Shown here: piece by piece, positions 1-13,185 of the stretch
Layout: each line of letters starts with the position of its first letter
Position numbering within the stretch: position 1 is the first letter of the stretch
DNA from: Nilaparvata lugens
Lineage: Eukaryota; Arthropoda; Insecta; Hemiptera; Delphacidae
NCBI RefSeq assembly: GCF_014356525.2
Contig: NC_052508.1
Span: forward strand, 47,161,858 to 47,225,857
DNA: 64,000 bases
Reading direction: 5' to 3'
Position numbers and translations under genes: made by a program
Notes under the pieces: model-generated
Database searches by the model: none
The model's input: the letters and a program-made list of their open reading frames with translations, nothing else
What the model was told of the DNA's origin: nothing

Positions 1-157
1 CGACAAATTCGAAAACATAGGTAAAATGGATTAATAGACTATTATTATTAGCCTCCCTATTAAAATTTCTGGTCAGAAACCATCCCCAATATTCAAACAG
101 CATATTCCCAAAGTTGCCGAATCCTCTCTAAAGCAAGGTGGCGCCGTAACATCTACC

Positions 158-223
158 AGAGCTATATGTAGCTGGTAGAGCTATACGTAGCTCAAACTTT
201 ATATAGCAGAGCTATATAGCTCT
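158..223. repeat. Short reiterated AGAGCTATA motif
   Basis: Three related 16-base words stand close together: AGAGCTATATGTAGCT (158-173), AGAGCTATACGTAGCT (177-192) and the self-complementary AGAGCTATATAGCTCT (208-223). The first two form an imperfect tandem pair and the third can fold on itself. No function is evident. Confidence 0.7.
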
Positions 224-2999
224 CCAACTACATAGTGTAAACGTAGCTTGAGGATAACTGCAGAGCTTTGGAAACTTCAAATATGACATTTTTGTAGTCT
301 CCTATCATCCAGGAACAATACCCTGAAATGTTAGGCACTACTTCTGAAACACTCTGTATAGAGGATCAGTGCGCAAAAAAAACAGAAATTAAGTTGGGTG
401 CAGCAAAGTGTCACTTTGCGCACTAGTTACACAAATGATCATTATGTCATCATCTACCTCTTCTAAGTCTCAAGTTGAAACTCACCATTACTCTAAACAT
501 GAATAGTACCAGTAGCTTGCTACAAGTATTAGTTATGGAACAGTAAAGTGTGTAGGCTATGTAGACTAATAATAACTTGATTGTATGTGGACTAAATTTA
601 TATTAGTAGACAGTTTACCACATAACTAAATTAATTCAATTAGTCTCATCTAATGTTCCAGAAAGCCAATATCAAATTTCAGTAACGCCTTTTCTAAACT
701 TTTTGAGAAAATCTTTTAGTTACGGAACCAGCGAACAACAACGAGAAATATAATGTCGCTATAATAATTGAGTTGGAAGTTATGACTCAAATTGGAAGTA
801 ACGTGTAACGTGTGCTACAATGGACAAGCGAGAAGAGAAAGAAAAAAGGTTTTGCAAGTGAGACAGTGGAGGAGAGGAAAGTGAAGAGTTTAGGAGCTAC
901 TACAAAAGTTTTCTTTCTACAGGTACTTTGCGATTCTATTCGCCATTACTTTATCCACCTTTACCCAGTTATTTATCGAGGATGGGATTTATTTTCCAAA
1001 CAACTTTCTCCATAAATCTTTTCCAAGCTTCTGAATCGATAAAGTGTACGCTCGACCCCATACATACACTCCCCACAGAAGCTCCAACTACTTCAAATCG
1101 TTCTTCAGAGTTGAAAAACTCCCTATATCTCTATTAGTCTACTGTCATTGGCCAGGGGACACATTATTATTGATTGGTGAGCAATCCTCCTGTTCTTTTC
1201 ATAATAGAGTAGTGGCCACATTCTTTTCATCATCAGGTTTTACTTCATCTTTCTACTAGAGAGGTTGTTATTTCTATTAGAGTTGGTAACATTTTTCAAT
1301 TGACCAATATTCCATTTCAGATTTCAGTTACTTTTTTTAAAGTTTTCCCTCTTCAATTCTTTTGGAGTTCTGTATTTAACAAAAGATGAAAGTTAAACTA
1401 CCTCTGAGTTTTTATTGAACCATCAAACCATTTGGAAAATTACAACACTCTGTAACATTGAAGGAAGCTTGAAGAAGAAAGTTGAAACATTTATGTTTTC
1501 ACAGCGAGTAAGATCAATAATTAAGACAATAATAATTCAATTATATTCCAAGTGTTCAACTGAACTAGTCATGCTTCCAGCAATGATTTCATGGTAATTC
1601 TGAATAATCGGATATCCATTGACGTTATTCCGTATTTGCATAACAGAATTGAAATCTTCAAGTACTTCGTACTGCACACTTCAATTATTCATCGATTGAA
1701 AGTTCCATTGTTTTGATTATTCATTGAAACTAAGTAATTAATGCTTCACACTTTGAAGGTTGAGTTTGCAAGGAAGGAATACTGCATTTGTAATTCTTCC
1801 AAATGTAGTCTAATTTAAATGCTGCAATCACTGAGTTATAAATTGGATTCTACTGAATCGAGAAATACGAATGCAGCTCAGCACTATCGATCATTTGGAG
1901 AGCCCTTACCCCACAAACTAGTTATACAGTAGTTGAATAACCAATCTTTAAATTGGGTCAAAACTGGAGTGTTGGCGTGAATAAATTGAAACCAACCAGC
2001 TATAACAGTGACTGTGATTTGTCAAGGGTAGATTTATTGTAATTGTTCTTTGTTCAAGACAAGTGATATTTTCAGAGTTTTTTAATTTTATTTCAATTTA
2101 TCTGATAAGATGGTAAATTCATCAATGTTCAGAAGCTAGAGCGAAGGTTGAATCCTGTACTAGCCTGTGGTACTTTTCTGTAAGTTGTGTGATTCTGATT
2201 AAATAAATAAATAAAATAAATTACTTGAATCACTCTTTAATCCGCATCAATAAACCTCGAAGTTCCGAGATTAAGGATTTTGATAATGGTATAACTAGTG
2301 GAAAATTTCAAGTACCTTCGTACAGTTCATCGGAATTATTAATCCGATATCCGTATCGGAAGCTTCATTGCTTTAATTTTACCCTGGGATCTTCACCCCA
2401 TAAGCTTCATCAAGTGAGAAATTCAATGAAGTTCAGATTCAGTGCTGGTTGAACCAGAAACTAAATATACATATAGAATATCATGTATTCTTTACTCTCT
2501 GGTTAAACTATTATAATATGGATATTATAGAACCATTGGTTGATGATTTGATCTAGTAAATTGGTTCATCATATTTGACTCCTTGACAAGGTGTTACATT
2601 TTTGAATTAATAATCTAAACTTCTGAAACTCATGAATTAACACAGAGTATGATAGGTATATCACAAATCTCAACTTTTCAAATATAATTGCCCATGGTGG
2701 AAACAGTTATTCGCAAAGTAAATAATCATGCTTCGGATCTGCAGCAAACTGCATAGCATTATAATACTCCAATGTAGAGGTAGAGTACAATGTTGATAGC
2801 TGAGTTTATCTGCTTCTTGGTGCAAGGTGCGTGCATAAATTTACCAGCTAACATGCTATTATGCTCAACGGGTGCATGGAAATGTAATTTGCAAATAAAA
2901 ATAGCAACTGTATCTTTCTTCTTCCTTCCACTCTATAATTATTCCAGTTTTTCACGTTTTTTCAATCTTAACATGTTATTTAGAAGTCAAAACTCAAGT
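224..2999. other. Gene-less AT-rich stretch
   Basis: Open frames here are under about 80 codons and show no recognisable domain, apart from a longer frame that starts at 2790 and runs into the CT-rich tract. I see no tRNA, no repeat shared with the rest of the window and no long inverted repeat. It looks like unique intergenic or intronic DNA. Confidence 0.6.
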
Positions 3000-3250
3000 A
3001 ACACTCTTCTTCTTCATCTACTTCGTCTTCCTTTCTCTCTTTGTCTCACTCTCTCACACTCTCTCTCACTCTCTTCTACAAATCCAAATTTGCGGATAAG
3101 GATTGTACTCTATCTCTCTTTTTTATCTTTATCTTTTTCTCAATTTTACTCTATGAGTTCGAGTTTGCAATCAAGAATTGCATCCAACTCTCTCCCTCAC
3201 ATCACATCTCTCTCTCATTTTCTTCGCTCAATCGTTTTGCGGTTGAATCA
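3000..3250. repeat. CT-rich low-complexity tract
   Basis: The plus strand is dominated by CTT, CTCT and CACTCTCT runs. The 194-codon and 122-codon open frames that cross it are rich in Leu, Ser and Phe only because of this bias, so they are not called as genes. Confidence 0.75.
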
Positions 3251-4258
3251 TTGTCTTCTCTCAATTTCCATGGCAGACAAAGCTCTGCGCTGCACAGTTA
3301 TTTATTGCGTGTACTTAATTTCTCACGCTTCAGCTGTCGTGCAACAATGGCGTATTCAGAAAACTCATACATAATTATCTCGTTATCATTATCATTGCCA
3401 TCATTATAGCTGTTTCCTTTTTGGTTGGCATCTTTACTTTAGAGGATAATAAATGTAGCCAGGATCCCGAATGTGTTCCTTTGTCACTGGCGATTCGTGA
3501 CTCGACCATTACCAAGGATACATTATTACGGTTCAACATGGACAATTGATAATGTTGAATGGTGGTTTGGCGTTCTATCCGATGCAAAATGGACCAACAG
3601 CATCTGCATATACCTGAATACAGTTAGCCCATCTACATAATGTCACATACTGTACACTGTATTTGTGTACCCTCAACAAACGAACCTCTCATTTGAATCG
3701 AAAAGCTTTAATGTTAGTGCAGCTCAAGCATTTCATGTCGGTTTTATGGAAATCAGTTGAGTTGGTGCTCACTTGAGTTCTGTTTGAGGATGGAAGCTAA
3801 TAAAGAGGATAAGGTGCTGCGGCAAAATAGAACGAATAAAATAGATTGCTCCACTATTGAATTGGCTGCTCCTCGGATGCGATGTGACGTGACTTGAAGA
3901 TTATGTTGAATGAGCATTGAATTTATCCTCCTTAGAAACTTAGATTAGTCACAGAAATTATTTTAGTCACAGTAATATTCCAGAAATATTCTGCATAATA
4001 TCTGAGATGCTTAGTAGAAGTATTGAATGTTATAAGATATAGATAAAAGATATTGTAGGATTTAAAAATATTTTATGATGTGATGATTGGACATGGTTCC
4101 CCCATGAATGTGAGAAAAAATATAGGCTTGGACAGATAAATGAAATACCATATAATCACGTTATTCCATAATAGCTTGAAAATGATGAATCCAATCTAGT
4201 TGAATCTGATAAAACAATTCAACTTGAATGAATGAATTCACGGAATAGTGTATATCAT
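3251..4258. other. Gene-less stretch
   Basis: Open frames here are short and unlike any family I know. No shared repeats or strong inverted repeats were seen. Confidence 0.5.
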
Positions 4259-4340
4259 TGTAAAACCATAAATGTAAGCTCTCAATGATCAAAATTCATT
4301 GTCAAACCATAAATTTAAGCTCTCAATGATCAAAATTACT
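4259..4340. repeat. 41-bp tandem duplication
   Basis: Two adjacent copies with period 41 (about 4259-4299 and 4300-4340) share AGCTCTCAATGATCAAAATT and differ at a few bases, for example AAATGTAAGC against AAATTTAAGC. This is a recent local duplication with no sign of function. Confidence 0.8.
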
Positions 4341-5237
4341 TCTCAAGGAATCAATTGTATCAATAGAAATATGATGTTCAGAATAAATTGGATCTTATAC
4401 TTCAACATGACTGTTCTTTTTCTTCAATAATAAAAAATTGATAACGTACAAACGATCTACCTAGTCCAAACTTTTCAGTTTTTCTTATGATAATTTACAT
4501 CTTGATTCGATTTGAATCCGGTAGACCCCAGTTTTCTGACTTCTCGAGCTCATTAATTTCAATTATTTTAAGGCAATTATTCTTAAGTTATTGTGAAAAC
4601 TACAAAAAAAATTGAGAAGTTATATTTATTTAGTTATCGTTCAAAAATTCGACATGAATGTGAAAAAAGCTATCGTCACTAAGTATAGATAAGGAGAAAT
4701 CATACACTGCATGTTCATTCTATGATATAGATGTAGATCAGAAGTACCAGCGCATGAAACGGCCAAGAAGCTGCCTCGTTTTAATTGATTAACTTCATAG
4801 CTGAGGATAGTTTGTGGGAATTGTATCCAATTTACATTATGATCTCTTGGGAAATTGATAGACTGAACAATTAATTCTCGAATCGATGACAGCTTTTTCT
4901 ATCTGAACGTTATTCATGATAAAGAAAAAAGGAGATCATTATTATGTTGAGAAAAACCGGTAATACAGGCACCTTCAATTCTAATATTAGCAGAAGTAAA
5001 AAAGCTCATCAATTTTGGTTGGATGAGAATTTAATTAATTCAAATTTAGAAGTAATTCCCGACTTGTGTAGAAGCAAGTATGGTAGCTCTGAGAATTTCA
5101 AAATTGAATTTGAACTGCGCTACTGTCAACCTTTGAGTGGTATTTAATCCATTCTGCATTAATCATATTAGATATTTCACTTCACATCTCATGGAATAGG
5201 ATTCAATTCTACTCCTCAAATGACAGGAGCTTAACCT
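4341..5237. other. Gene-less stretch before the first foldback element
   Basis: The only open frame of note is a 67-codon plus-strand frame at 4944-5147. It has no recognisable motif, and I found no plausible splice context for it. Confidence 0.45.
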
Positions 5238-6501
5238 GTAGCCCAGTCAACGAAGTGTTGTAGAGGGAAAAGTTTGGAAGACAATTTTTGACCCCGCAGT
5301 TTTGTTAAGGGTAGTGAGGAGGTAAACATATCAAAATGTGCTAAGGGGGTGGGGGTGGTTCAAAGGTACCATTTTTTGGTTTCTCGCATATAACTTCGCA
5401 TATAACTCGAAAACTATGCATTTTGCAGACATGACTATTCAATAAGAAATTAAAGCTTACATAATTTCCTATAATATTGATTCAACAACTTTTTCTTTAT
5501 CTCTTTCAATTTTCGATATATCCACTCTAAAAGATGAGACATTTTTGGAAAAGAACACATTTTCCCTTAATGTTTTGCTATTTTTGCTCTTATAACTTTT
5601 TGAATATCAATGTGAAAAATCCATGATGATCATAAGCATAGAGCATCAAATTCTCTCAAATTTGATGTATAATTTCACAAGTTTACGTACATCCTCACGA
5701 CTCCTTCAGCAACTTCAGTTTTGTGTGTGAGATCTTCAGTTAAGCAAAAATAGACCAATTGACAAAGGAATTTGGAGAGAATGTCTTGAGCACAATTTTC
5801 GACTTCACAGCTTTTTTGGGACCACTTAGGGGGTGAACATATCAAAAGTCCCTAACCCTATCCCTTGTGTTAAAGGGATGAGGGTGGTTTAAAAGTTGCA
5901 TTTTTCAATGTTTTGCCTACACGCTCATATCTTGAGAAAAATGCGTTCAACCGACATGACTAACTATTTAGAAATGAAGCTTGATAGATTCTCTACAATA
6001 TTTGTTCTATGTTGATTTGTGATATCTCCAACAGTTTTCGAGATATAAGCTCTTAAAAGTGTAAAATTGTTAAAATAACAGCTTTTAATCCTATTTTTTT
6101 ATGTTTCAGGGCCTACAACTCTCCAACAATGCACCATAAAAATGAATGCTCACCGTAGATTGGGAGAGCTTTGTTTTCTCTTCAATTTGATGTATTATTC
6201 CACTACTTAATGTTTTCCTTCTATTGTTATAGCAGATTCAATGTGGGGGGTGAAATTTTTATATTGTAACAATTGATCACTTGATATGTCATGTCTGTAA
6301 AATGCATAGTTTTCTAGTTATATGCGAGAAACCAAAAAGTGGTACCTTTGAACCACCCCCACCCCCTTAGCACAGTGGGTAGGGGTGGGGACTTTTGATA
6401 TGTTCACCTCCTCACTACACTAAACAGAACTGCGGGGTCAAAAATTGTCTTCCAAACTTTTCCCTCTATACCATTTTTTGAGCATTCATTGCTTGGACTA
6501 C
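5238..6501. mobile_element. Foldback element FB1, copy 1
   Basis: The two ends are inverted copies of each other. TAGAGGGAAAAGTTTGGAAG at 5261-5280 faces its complement near 6460-6475, and the match continues through the AGGGGGTGGGGGTGG block and the CTCGCATATAAC block for about 190 bp. A second element at 36931-40822 has the same sequence with arms of roughly 640 bp. Relative to it, copy 1 appears to have lost most of its inner right arm. The motif TATCAAAAGTCCC followed by GGGGTGG also recurs near 5840-5895, so the arm carries an old internal direct repeat. No transposase is encoded. The outer ends are uncertain by several bases and no target duplication could be fixed. Confidence 0.85.
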
Positions 6502-7059
6502 TGAGAATGCTGTATAATGGAATTAGTCTTGAAAGTATTAACACTTTAACCCATTACTAATTTGGAATCGTGGTAATTCAATTCGATATGAAGTGAATTT
6601 TTAATCCTGAATTCCATAGATATTTGAAGATGAATACCATTCTCGATGATTATTGAGATTTCAATTAATTATTGTGAGTGAAATTTGAGAAAATCTATCT
6701 CAATGAACTTAATTTATCCATCGATTTTATGTTCGTGAGGACTGTCCCACACTAGAACATTCTATAAGCATCACATGTCACATCGAGTAGCTGGGGGCTC
6801 GTCTGACGAATCGGCTGCTGCCTGGATCCACATTTCGTAGTGTAAATAGGATAAAGCCAATAGAACCATCCTCGAAAAATGAACGTTCGTCCAGCTCCAC
6901 TCACTGGCAATGAATGAGGAATTGTGGTGATGCTACAACGAACGCCAGTGCGACCAATGAGAAGACATTCCAATTCAGAGTAGTAGGTACTATAAAGACC
7001 AGGAAAGATTATCCATGATAAAGTAAAGGAAAGAATTGGCCTATGCACTTACAGGATAG
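6502..7059. other. Gene-less stretch with an unrecognised 98-codon frame
   Basis: A minus-strand open frame spans 6752-7048 (98 codons). It has no motif I recognise and stops next to a retroposon fragment, so I do not call it a gene. Confidence 0.4.
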
Positions 7060-7237
7060 GAAATTCACGAATGACGCATTATCGCGTCTGAACTACTAAA
7101 CTGATCAACTTGAAATTTTGCATACAGATTCTTAATTTGGATGGTTATAGGCCTGTTTTCAACTCTTTAAATTCTCAATTTGTCTAGTTTCTCAAGTTTT
7201 TGATGGACCCTTGCAGAGCACGGGTTACCTGCTAGTT
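7060..7237 (-). mobile_element. Retroposon-like fragment, minus orientation
   Basis: Read on the minus strand this begins ACTAGCAGGTAACCCGTGCT and ends in a block complementary to AACTTGAAATTTTGCATAC. Starts of the form CTAGC-GTACCCGTGCT also occur at about 35846 and 47074 in this window. From memory, such ends are common in dispersed insect repeats. The family is not assigned. Confidence 0.5.
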
Positions 7238-7679
7238 CACAAATAGATAACAAGTTGAATTTTGAGTGAGGAGTTTTGAGGGGTGAGATTTGATATCCTA
7301 ATGCTACTGTTATGTGTTAATTACATTCCCAAGTACTCATTTACTTTATTCTTACACATCAAAGTACTAGAATTCTTTCACTTGCATACTCCTGAAACGT
7401 CAAAATATAAATAAGCCATACGCTGAGCATAAAATTTTCTAGAACCTCAGCCGAAAATGTTTGTGGAGGTCGGCTTTGAGGCATTAAGCCCAATTTCATG
7501 TACTACGAAGATTACCTCTATCTCTACAGCCAATTACGTTTCACAGCTGAAATTATTCGAGTAGTGTAGCCACCTCTTTCTACAAAGTATGAACGTGACT
7601 ATGCAGACACCGGCCAACGGAAGTGTTTTCTAATTAACCTTTCTATATTTGAGTCTCTCTAATGCGGAAATTGGGTCGC

Positions 7680-7915
7680 TGATCTGATCTGGCAGGGGGA
7701 TTGGTGTTGGAGGGGGTGGTGCAAGGGGTGCCTAGGGTCCCCTCATCGTCCGAAATCGTTTTTGCGCCATGCAGCAGTCACATGCGGCCCAGGTCGGATA
7801 AAGGGTGGTGGGGAGGGGGATGGTTTGGTCGGACAGGACGGAAGCCGACCAGACATGCAAATCGATTCATTGACCATAAACTAAAACACCGTTCTAGTTT
7901 TCCCACTGTTTAACC
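7680..7915. other. GC-rich island in AT-rich DNA
   Basis: A sharp local rise in G and C with G-runs (GGAGGGGGTGG, GGGTGGTGGGGAGGGGG) ends at an octamer ATGCAAAT (7855-7862) followed by CGATTCATTGACC. A 70-codon open frame (7701-7913) fills it but is Gly, Arg and Trp rich because of the base bias. It could be a conserved regulatory island or an unrecognised first exon. Neither can be shown from one sequence. Confidence 0.4.
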
Positions 7916-7916
7916 A

Positions 7917-8200
7917 CTCATTCTCCTCATCATCATCATCCTGATCCTCCCCCTCCTCCACATCATCATCCACCATCTCCTCTAATTCCTCTGTCCTCCT
8001 AGTTTTCTTCTTCTCGTCTTCCTCCTCATCCTATCTCAATCCTTTACCTCCTCCTCCTCCTCCCTTTTCCCCTATTGCTTTTCATCCAACCCCTCCTCAA
8101 CCTCTACTTCATTCTCCTCTTTCTGCTTCTCCTGATCAATTTCCTCTTTCTCTTCTTCCTTTTACTTCTCCTGCTGCTCCTCCTCCTTCCTTTTCAATGA
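7917..8200. repeat. CT-rich tract with CTC and CAT triplets
   Basis: The plus strand is almost entirely pyrimidine with CCTCCTCCTCC, CATCATCATC and CTTCTTCC runs. It directly follows the G-rich island, so the local purine and pyrimidine skew reverses within a few bases. Confidence 0.8.
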
Positions 8201-10210
8201 TTTACATATAATTGACAATAATATGGTTTTTTCCAAATAGAGGTCAGTGTTATAAGCATAGCAAGCTAAGCTCATCTTGTGTGGGACTCAAGTTGAGATC
8301 TGAGAGCATAGCCATAAATATAATAATTGCATTTCTGTAATTCATCAAATCACTAATGGTAGGTAATGTAGGTTCAAGCTTCAAGGAAATATCTCTTTTT
8401 GAAAATTTACAACGCATAGCAGTCAAGCTTCTTATCATCAATTCTGTCCGATGGAAGGGGGTGTGAAGTGGGAGATTAGATTTCGGTATGCTAATTTCTT
8501 CATGCACTAGGTAAGGGAACAATGAAGCTGAAACACATACACAGTGCACAGGACAATAACATTGTTGTAAGCTATTATTCGTAGCTAAGATTTATTGTGC
8601 ACATTAGCATTATAGCAGCATGGGACCAAGTTTGTTTGCAGCTAAGAACCCGGCCATAGACTAGGACTGTACTGTTGACTTACTGCATCTAGCAATTGTC
8701 TTGAGACAATGAACATTGGCAGGATATCGCAAGGATTAGCATTATCTATTGCTAAATTACTTGCGTTATGCCATCTATTAGGTTTAACAATCGATTGTAT
8801 TTATCTTTAACATTTGTATTGAGATATCAGGATGAGAAATTACTGTGTGTAAGGTTTTGTTATGCTTTGAATAATGAACTTTGGTCGCATTCATAAAAAG
8901 TTCTTGAGAATGTTATAAGACAAGAAAGCTTGTAACCAGCTACTATACATTAGCTCTGATTTTGGATGCAGGGCAACAAAATGTTATAAATAATAGTTCA
9001 TGAGACTGTGATCGACTAGGAATGTCATTCTCTATTTCCCTATATTTCATTTTTATTTATACTCATATTTTCCTAATACAGTAATTAGTCCTTGATAATC
9101 ATGAGAAAATAGATCAATAACTAAGTTTATAGGTTCTACTAATTATTAGTACTACCAACTGAAACCGATGCTCTATTTAATTTAAAATAGTTAAAAAGCT
9201 GTCATTGCTTCGGTATGGCTTCACTTCCTATTTTTATTTTACTTGGAATTCATTTTATCATCCCTAATCTCAATATCGATACCCTATTATGTACTTGTTT
9301 GGAGCGCATTTTAAAAACCAAATACTTCCCTAGCATTGAAGCTGTATTTTGATATATCAAATAGTACTGTATGAGTATAATAAATTCCTCTAAATCTATT
9401 GCAACAACCTTGAATATCATTTATTTCACACAACAATTCTATCATACAGACGTAGCGAACTACTATACCATCTGCATTGTTTTGTCTACTAAGTCTAGCA
9501 TCTGCATTGCGTGAATGACACTGCAGAGAAATATGAAGTGAATGACGAAGTAGAAAAGAAGACACACACAAAGAAGATGGAAAAGGGAAAGAAGGATGAG
9601 TAGAAGAAAAATATGAAGAATGTTCAGAAGAAGTAGAACGTAACCAAGTCCGCAAAGTCCCTCAACGAGCCCTAAAGCGACTACCATTTCTGGGTTCCAG
9701 CTCTGAAATAAAACCAATACACACTCACAGAGATACAGTACATTTATGAAATTGAATTTATGAATAATATGTATGTTGGAGTTGTCTCAGTGCCGCATGA
9801 CTTTCCTTGAGCGCCATGAATACATCTATGAGGTCGAGCAGAGTAAATCCTTCTCTCTTCGCGAGTCTCGTAAGTTTCATAGAGATGTCATGTGGAACTG
9901 TCCGAGTTTTGAGATACCAAAGAATATTTAATAGAGCAAAACAATGTTCTTTAACTACATAAAATTTGTTCTCTTCCTAGCTTCATGAAAAAGGAGACGA
10001 AGCCCATCAAATAAAAGCGTCAAATGAGTTAGTTTTGCCCATTAATTATTCCAACTTTAATGCAGCATAATATTGTTTCTTTGATGCAGTATGAGAATTT
10101 GGATTGACAAAAAACATATGACGGAGATTTTTCCAACATTCAAAGATTGCTGTGAATACTTCTTTTCAATTTGATTATTTTGTTCATTATGATATTGGAT
10201 CCTGTCTATT
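8201..10210. other. Gene-less stretch
   Basis: There are minus-strand open frames of 99 codons (8250-8549) and 114 codons (9311-9655). The second is rich in Ser, Phe and His because it crosses a purine-rich segment near 9530-9630. Neither matches a family I know. No shared repeats were noted. Confidence 0.45.
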
Positions 10211-10415
10211 GGTGCGTTCAGACTTATGCGCCACGAACATGCGCATATTACTTTTCATCAGACAATGATATCAGCTCTGTATGCTCTGTATCAGCTGATG
10301 CTCATCATATCTGTATCTTAATCTTAATGTTTCTGTACAAATACAGATATGAGCTTAGCATCAGCTGATGAAAAGTGAAATGCGCGTGTTCGTGGCGCAT
10401 AGATCTGTACGTACC
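10211..10415. mobile_element. 205-bp TIR element (family GGTGCGT-CAG), copy 1
   Basis: The left end reads GGTGCGTTCAGACTTATGCG, and the right end, complemented, reads GGTACGTACAGATCTATGCG. The inverted match continues through CGCCACGAACA to CTTTTCATCAG, about 50 bp per arm. The interior holds two CAGCTGATG words and a smaller TACAGATA hairpin. A relative lies at 51218-51984. There is no room for a transposase, so it is a MITE. No target duplication is clear. Confidence 0.85.
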
Positions 10416-11541
10416 TTATGATATTAGACTCTCTTTCTCTTTACTTTACATTTACCTTTCTCATATTTATTTTCTATCTCGAGTACGTTCCATTCTACCT
10501 TGTAGTTTTGTCTTTGTGGAATTAAAAATTTACTATTCATTTCTCTTTTATGTTCATTTCAAGATTAACCCAGCGGTTTACATCATATAAATCGCTCAGA
10601 TTAGATAAGAGACGTGCTCTCGGTACAACAGTTGAAAGGTTGACTGTTTGAGGCCAGATCCACCTCCACCAACTAATACTAATTAGCTTCAAATATACTT
10701 CGGAGCTCACCTGAAACTATAGCATACATTTCTCATGATTATTTATCGTATTTCAAATTCTCATGCCAGGGTCATATATGCATCTTTCTCGGATTGAATT
10801 TTTATAACTTTAAAATCAGTAGATTCAGATGTATATTGGAATTCGAAGTTTCATTACCAATTCAAATAATATTACGAAGTAAAAATAAGGAATCATTCCA
10901 TGATAAAAATTCAATGATTGAGTCTCGTCTTATTGAAAAATGAGTGATTTGTAAATTTAATTGGCTCTTTTCTTCTTGAGCTACAATATGTCCCAATTAA
11001 GATCCCAGTTTCCCGAAGATCGTTTCTTTCCAATACTGTTCTTTCTTCCAAAAAAAGATGGAAGAATTTTCCGACTCCGAGTTGGTTTATGTGTTTTTTA
11101 TACTCCGTCCAAGTTCTATTGATTCCGAAAATGATTGCACAGGAAGTCTCCATCATAGTTAATAAGAGGATTTCCTTGACAGAATTTTTGATCTGGTAAT
11201 AAAACGTAAAAATAAATCAAGATTCCCTGGATAGAAATTTCTTCCGTGGAATTTATTGTTTGATTCGCAATCGGAATTCAAAGATGAATGTCTATTATCT
11301 TCAACTAGGTCATCACTTCTTTAATGCTAATACCATTGCATTCAAATGTATCTGGAATAGCATTGGAAAGTTAGACTTTTCTCGATTTGGAAATGCTTTC
11401 AGATTTTAACATTTGAAGCTCAGTTATTATGGATATGATTGGGATTATGACTACTGAGCTATTCCTATTTGAAAAGAGAATGAGGAGAAATTTGAATGTT
11501 GAAATTAAAAATGGAGTACAGGTATACAGTGCAATATCTAT
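10416..11541. other. Gene-less stretch
   Basis: Only short open frames are present (71 codons plus strand at 10375, 81 codons minus strand at 10911), with no recognisable domain. No repeats shared with the rest of the window were seen. Confidence 0.45.
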
Positions 11542-11927
11542 TATGAGGTCCACGTTACAATGGCAGTGAAGAAAGATAGGAGAACATCATTGCCGATCCT
11601 GTGTCATGTCAATGCCTTCTATAGACGGTAGCTGATACAGGTTACAGGTTTATTGATGTAATATCAACTGTTCATTGGCGTTTAAAATAATAAATTATAT
11701 TCCATTAAGCAAGAAATTATATTTTTCAATAATTTCATAATGAATTTTCATGATCAAGATGAGATATTTTGTTAATTAATTATCAATTGTATATTATTTA
11801 AAGATGATCTGGCATCAGAACAAAGTGAGAAAGAGATAGCACTATCCGGTTTGTTGAATGATAGACAAGGATAGAAATACAATTGCTAAACAAACACTGC
11901 CATTATAACGTTGTGGATCTCACTATA
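11542..11927. mobile_element. TIR element (family TATGAGGTCCACGTT), copy 1
   Basis: The left end is TATGAGGTCCACGTTACAAT followed by GGCAGTGAAGAAAGATAGG. The right end carries the complement (CACTGCCATTATAACG, then GTGGATCTCACTATA). A second copy at 26377-27906 has the same two ends, which supports these limits. At about 386 bp it has no coding capacity. Confidence 0.8.
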
Positions 11928-11974
11928 GACATACATTTACTTTGCAATCTGCATTAAAAAGGAGGTAAAGGGTA

Positions 11975-12008
11975 GAAAAACGACTCGAGGCCAATCAGGT
12001 CGTTTTTC
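11975..12008. repeat. Small perfect-stem hairpin
   Basis: GAAAAACGAC (11975-11984) and GTCGTTTTTC (11999-12008) form a 10-bp perfect stem around a 14-base loop. No role can be assigned. Confidence 0.6.
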
Positions 12009-12178
12009 CGTTACATGCTTCATTCTATCCGCCATTAAATTCTAATCTAAACAGATTGAAATAAAAAAGGCTGTTGTATATTCGGCTGTTGACCGAGTTG
12101 TGTAGTCGTACTTCCTTCTGTGTACTTTGTGTGGCATCAGATGCAACAGAGTGTATCAACTTTTATTTTTATTTCAAA

Positions 12179-12400
12179 ACTAGCTGGCCCGGCGAACTTC
12201 GTACCGCCAAAAAGACAATGTATCTCATGTCACACTTGACTTTATCTGGTGAATCATGAAATTTATCTGGCAATCAGAGTTTTCATTTACATCTCAATAT
12301 GGACTTCTTATGTGCTTATTCATGCGGCATTTTTTATTCCGAAAACATATTCTTCTATATCAATTAGTAGTGATATCTATGATTAAAGTGTTGAATTAAA
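12179..12400 (+). mobile_element. Retroposon-like fragment starting CTAGCTGGCCCGGCGAAC
   Basis: The phrase CTAGCTGGCCCGGCGAACTT followed by CGTACCGCC resembles the start of widespread insect repeats, from general knowledge of hemipteran genomes. It is GC-rich against its surroundings. The 3' limit is a guess because the sequence decays into AT-rich DNA. Confidence 0.45.
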
Positions 12401-12756
12401 AAAATATATAGGTCAAATCAGTGTTTCAAATATGATTATGCATTCATAGTTGATAATTTGTGAATAGATGGTCCAGGAAATATGCGATATACGATGAATC
12501 ACACAGAATATTGCATATTCTTTCCATCTTCCATTTTAGGATGAATATAACCAGTTTAGCTAAGCTTAATTAAAAAAACTGTAAATTATTCTGTCATTCT
12601 TCAGTAATAAATGATGCAAACTCCATTTCATGAGTTGAATCATTTATCTCCAACATTTTCCGGTTTCTCAATGCTGGGGGACTGATAATATTTGTATAGG
12701 TCTTCTAAGGAAACAGTATCTACAGCTGGTACCAATCAACTACACGTCAACTCCTT

Positions 12757-12795
12757 ACAATACTACCGTACAATACTACCGTACAATACTACCGT
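12757..12795. repeat. Three copies of a 13-bp minisatellite
   Basis: ACAATACTACCGT is repeated exactly three times (12757-12769, 12770-12782, 12783-12795), followed by a diverged partial copy (ATCAATACC). Confidence 0.9.
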
Positions 12796-13154
12796 ATCAA
12801 TACCAGTACACAATTTATCGACAGTACAGATTATTGAATAGAATTCAATGAGAAATTCTTATATTATATTATCGATGTCTATCTAGTAATAATTTACTAA
12901 AAATGAATCATTCTAAACACCGTAGATAGCACAATTATTATTCAGCAATGTCTTCAGAGCATGTAAGTCTTTAACGTGAGGCCGCTCTGCTGGATGGTTA
13001 CACACAGAACCGTTATTTTGTTTTTATTCGGGGCGTTTAGAATGAAATACATGGGCGGTTATGGAGCAGCACACACTCTTGTCTACCATTTAACGATGGC
13101 TGTTGGATGACGCAATGATTATAACAGCTGATTTTTATTTCTGTGTGTAGCCAT

Positions 13155-13185
13155 CCACTACCTCCGTAAACATAGGAGGTAGTGG
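13155..13185. repeat. 11-bp perfect hairpin
   Basis: CCACTACCTCC (13155-13165) pairs perfectly with GGAGGTAGTGG (13175-13185) around a 9-base loop. The arms are too short for a microRNA precursor on their own. Confidence 0.7.

Noticed and set aside
2790..3374. 194-codon plus-strand ORF
   Set aside because: The middle is a CT-rich low-complexity run, no domain is recognised, and an overlapping second frame is open for the same reason.
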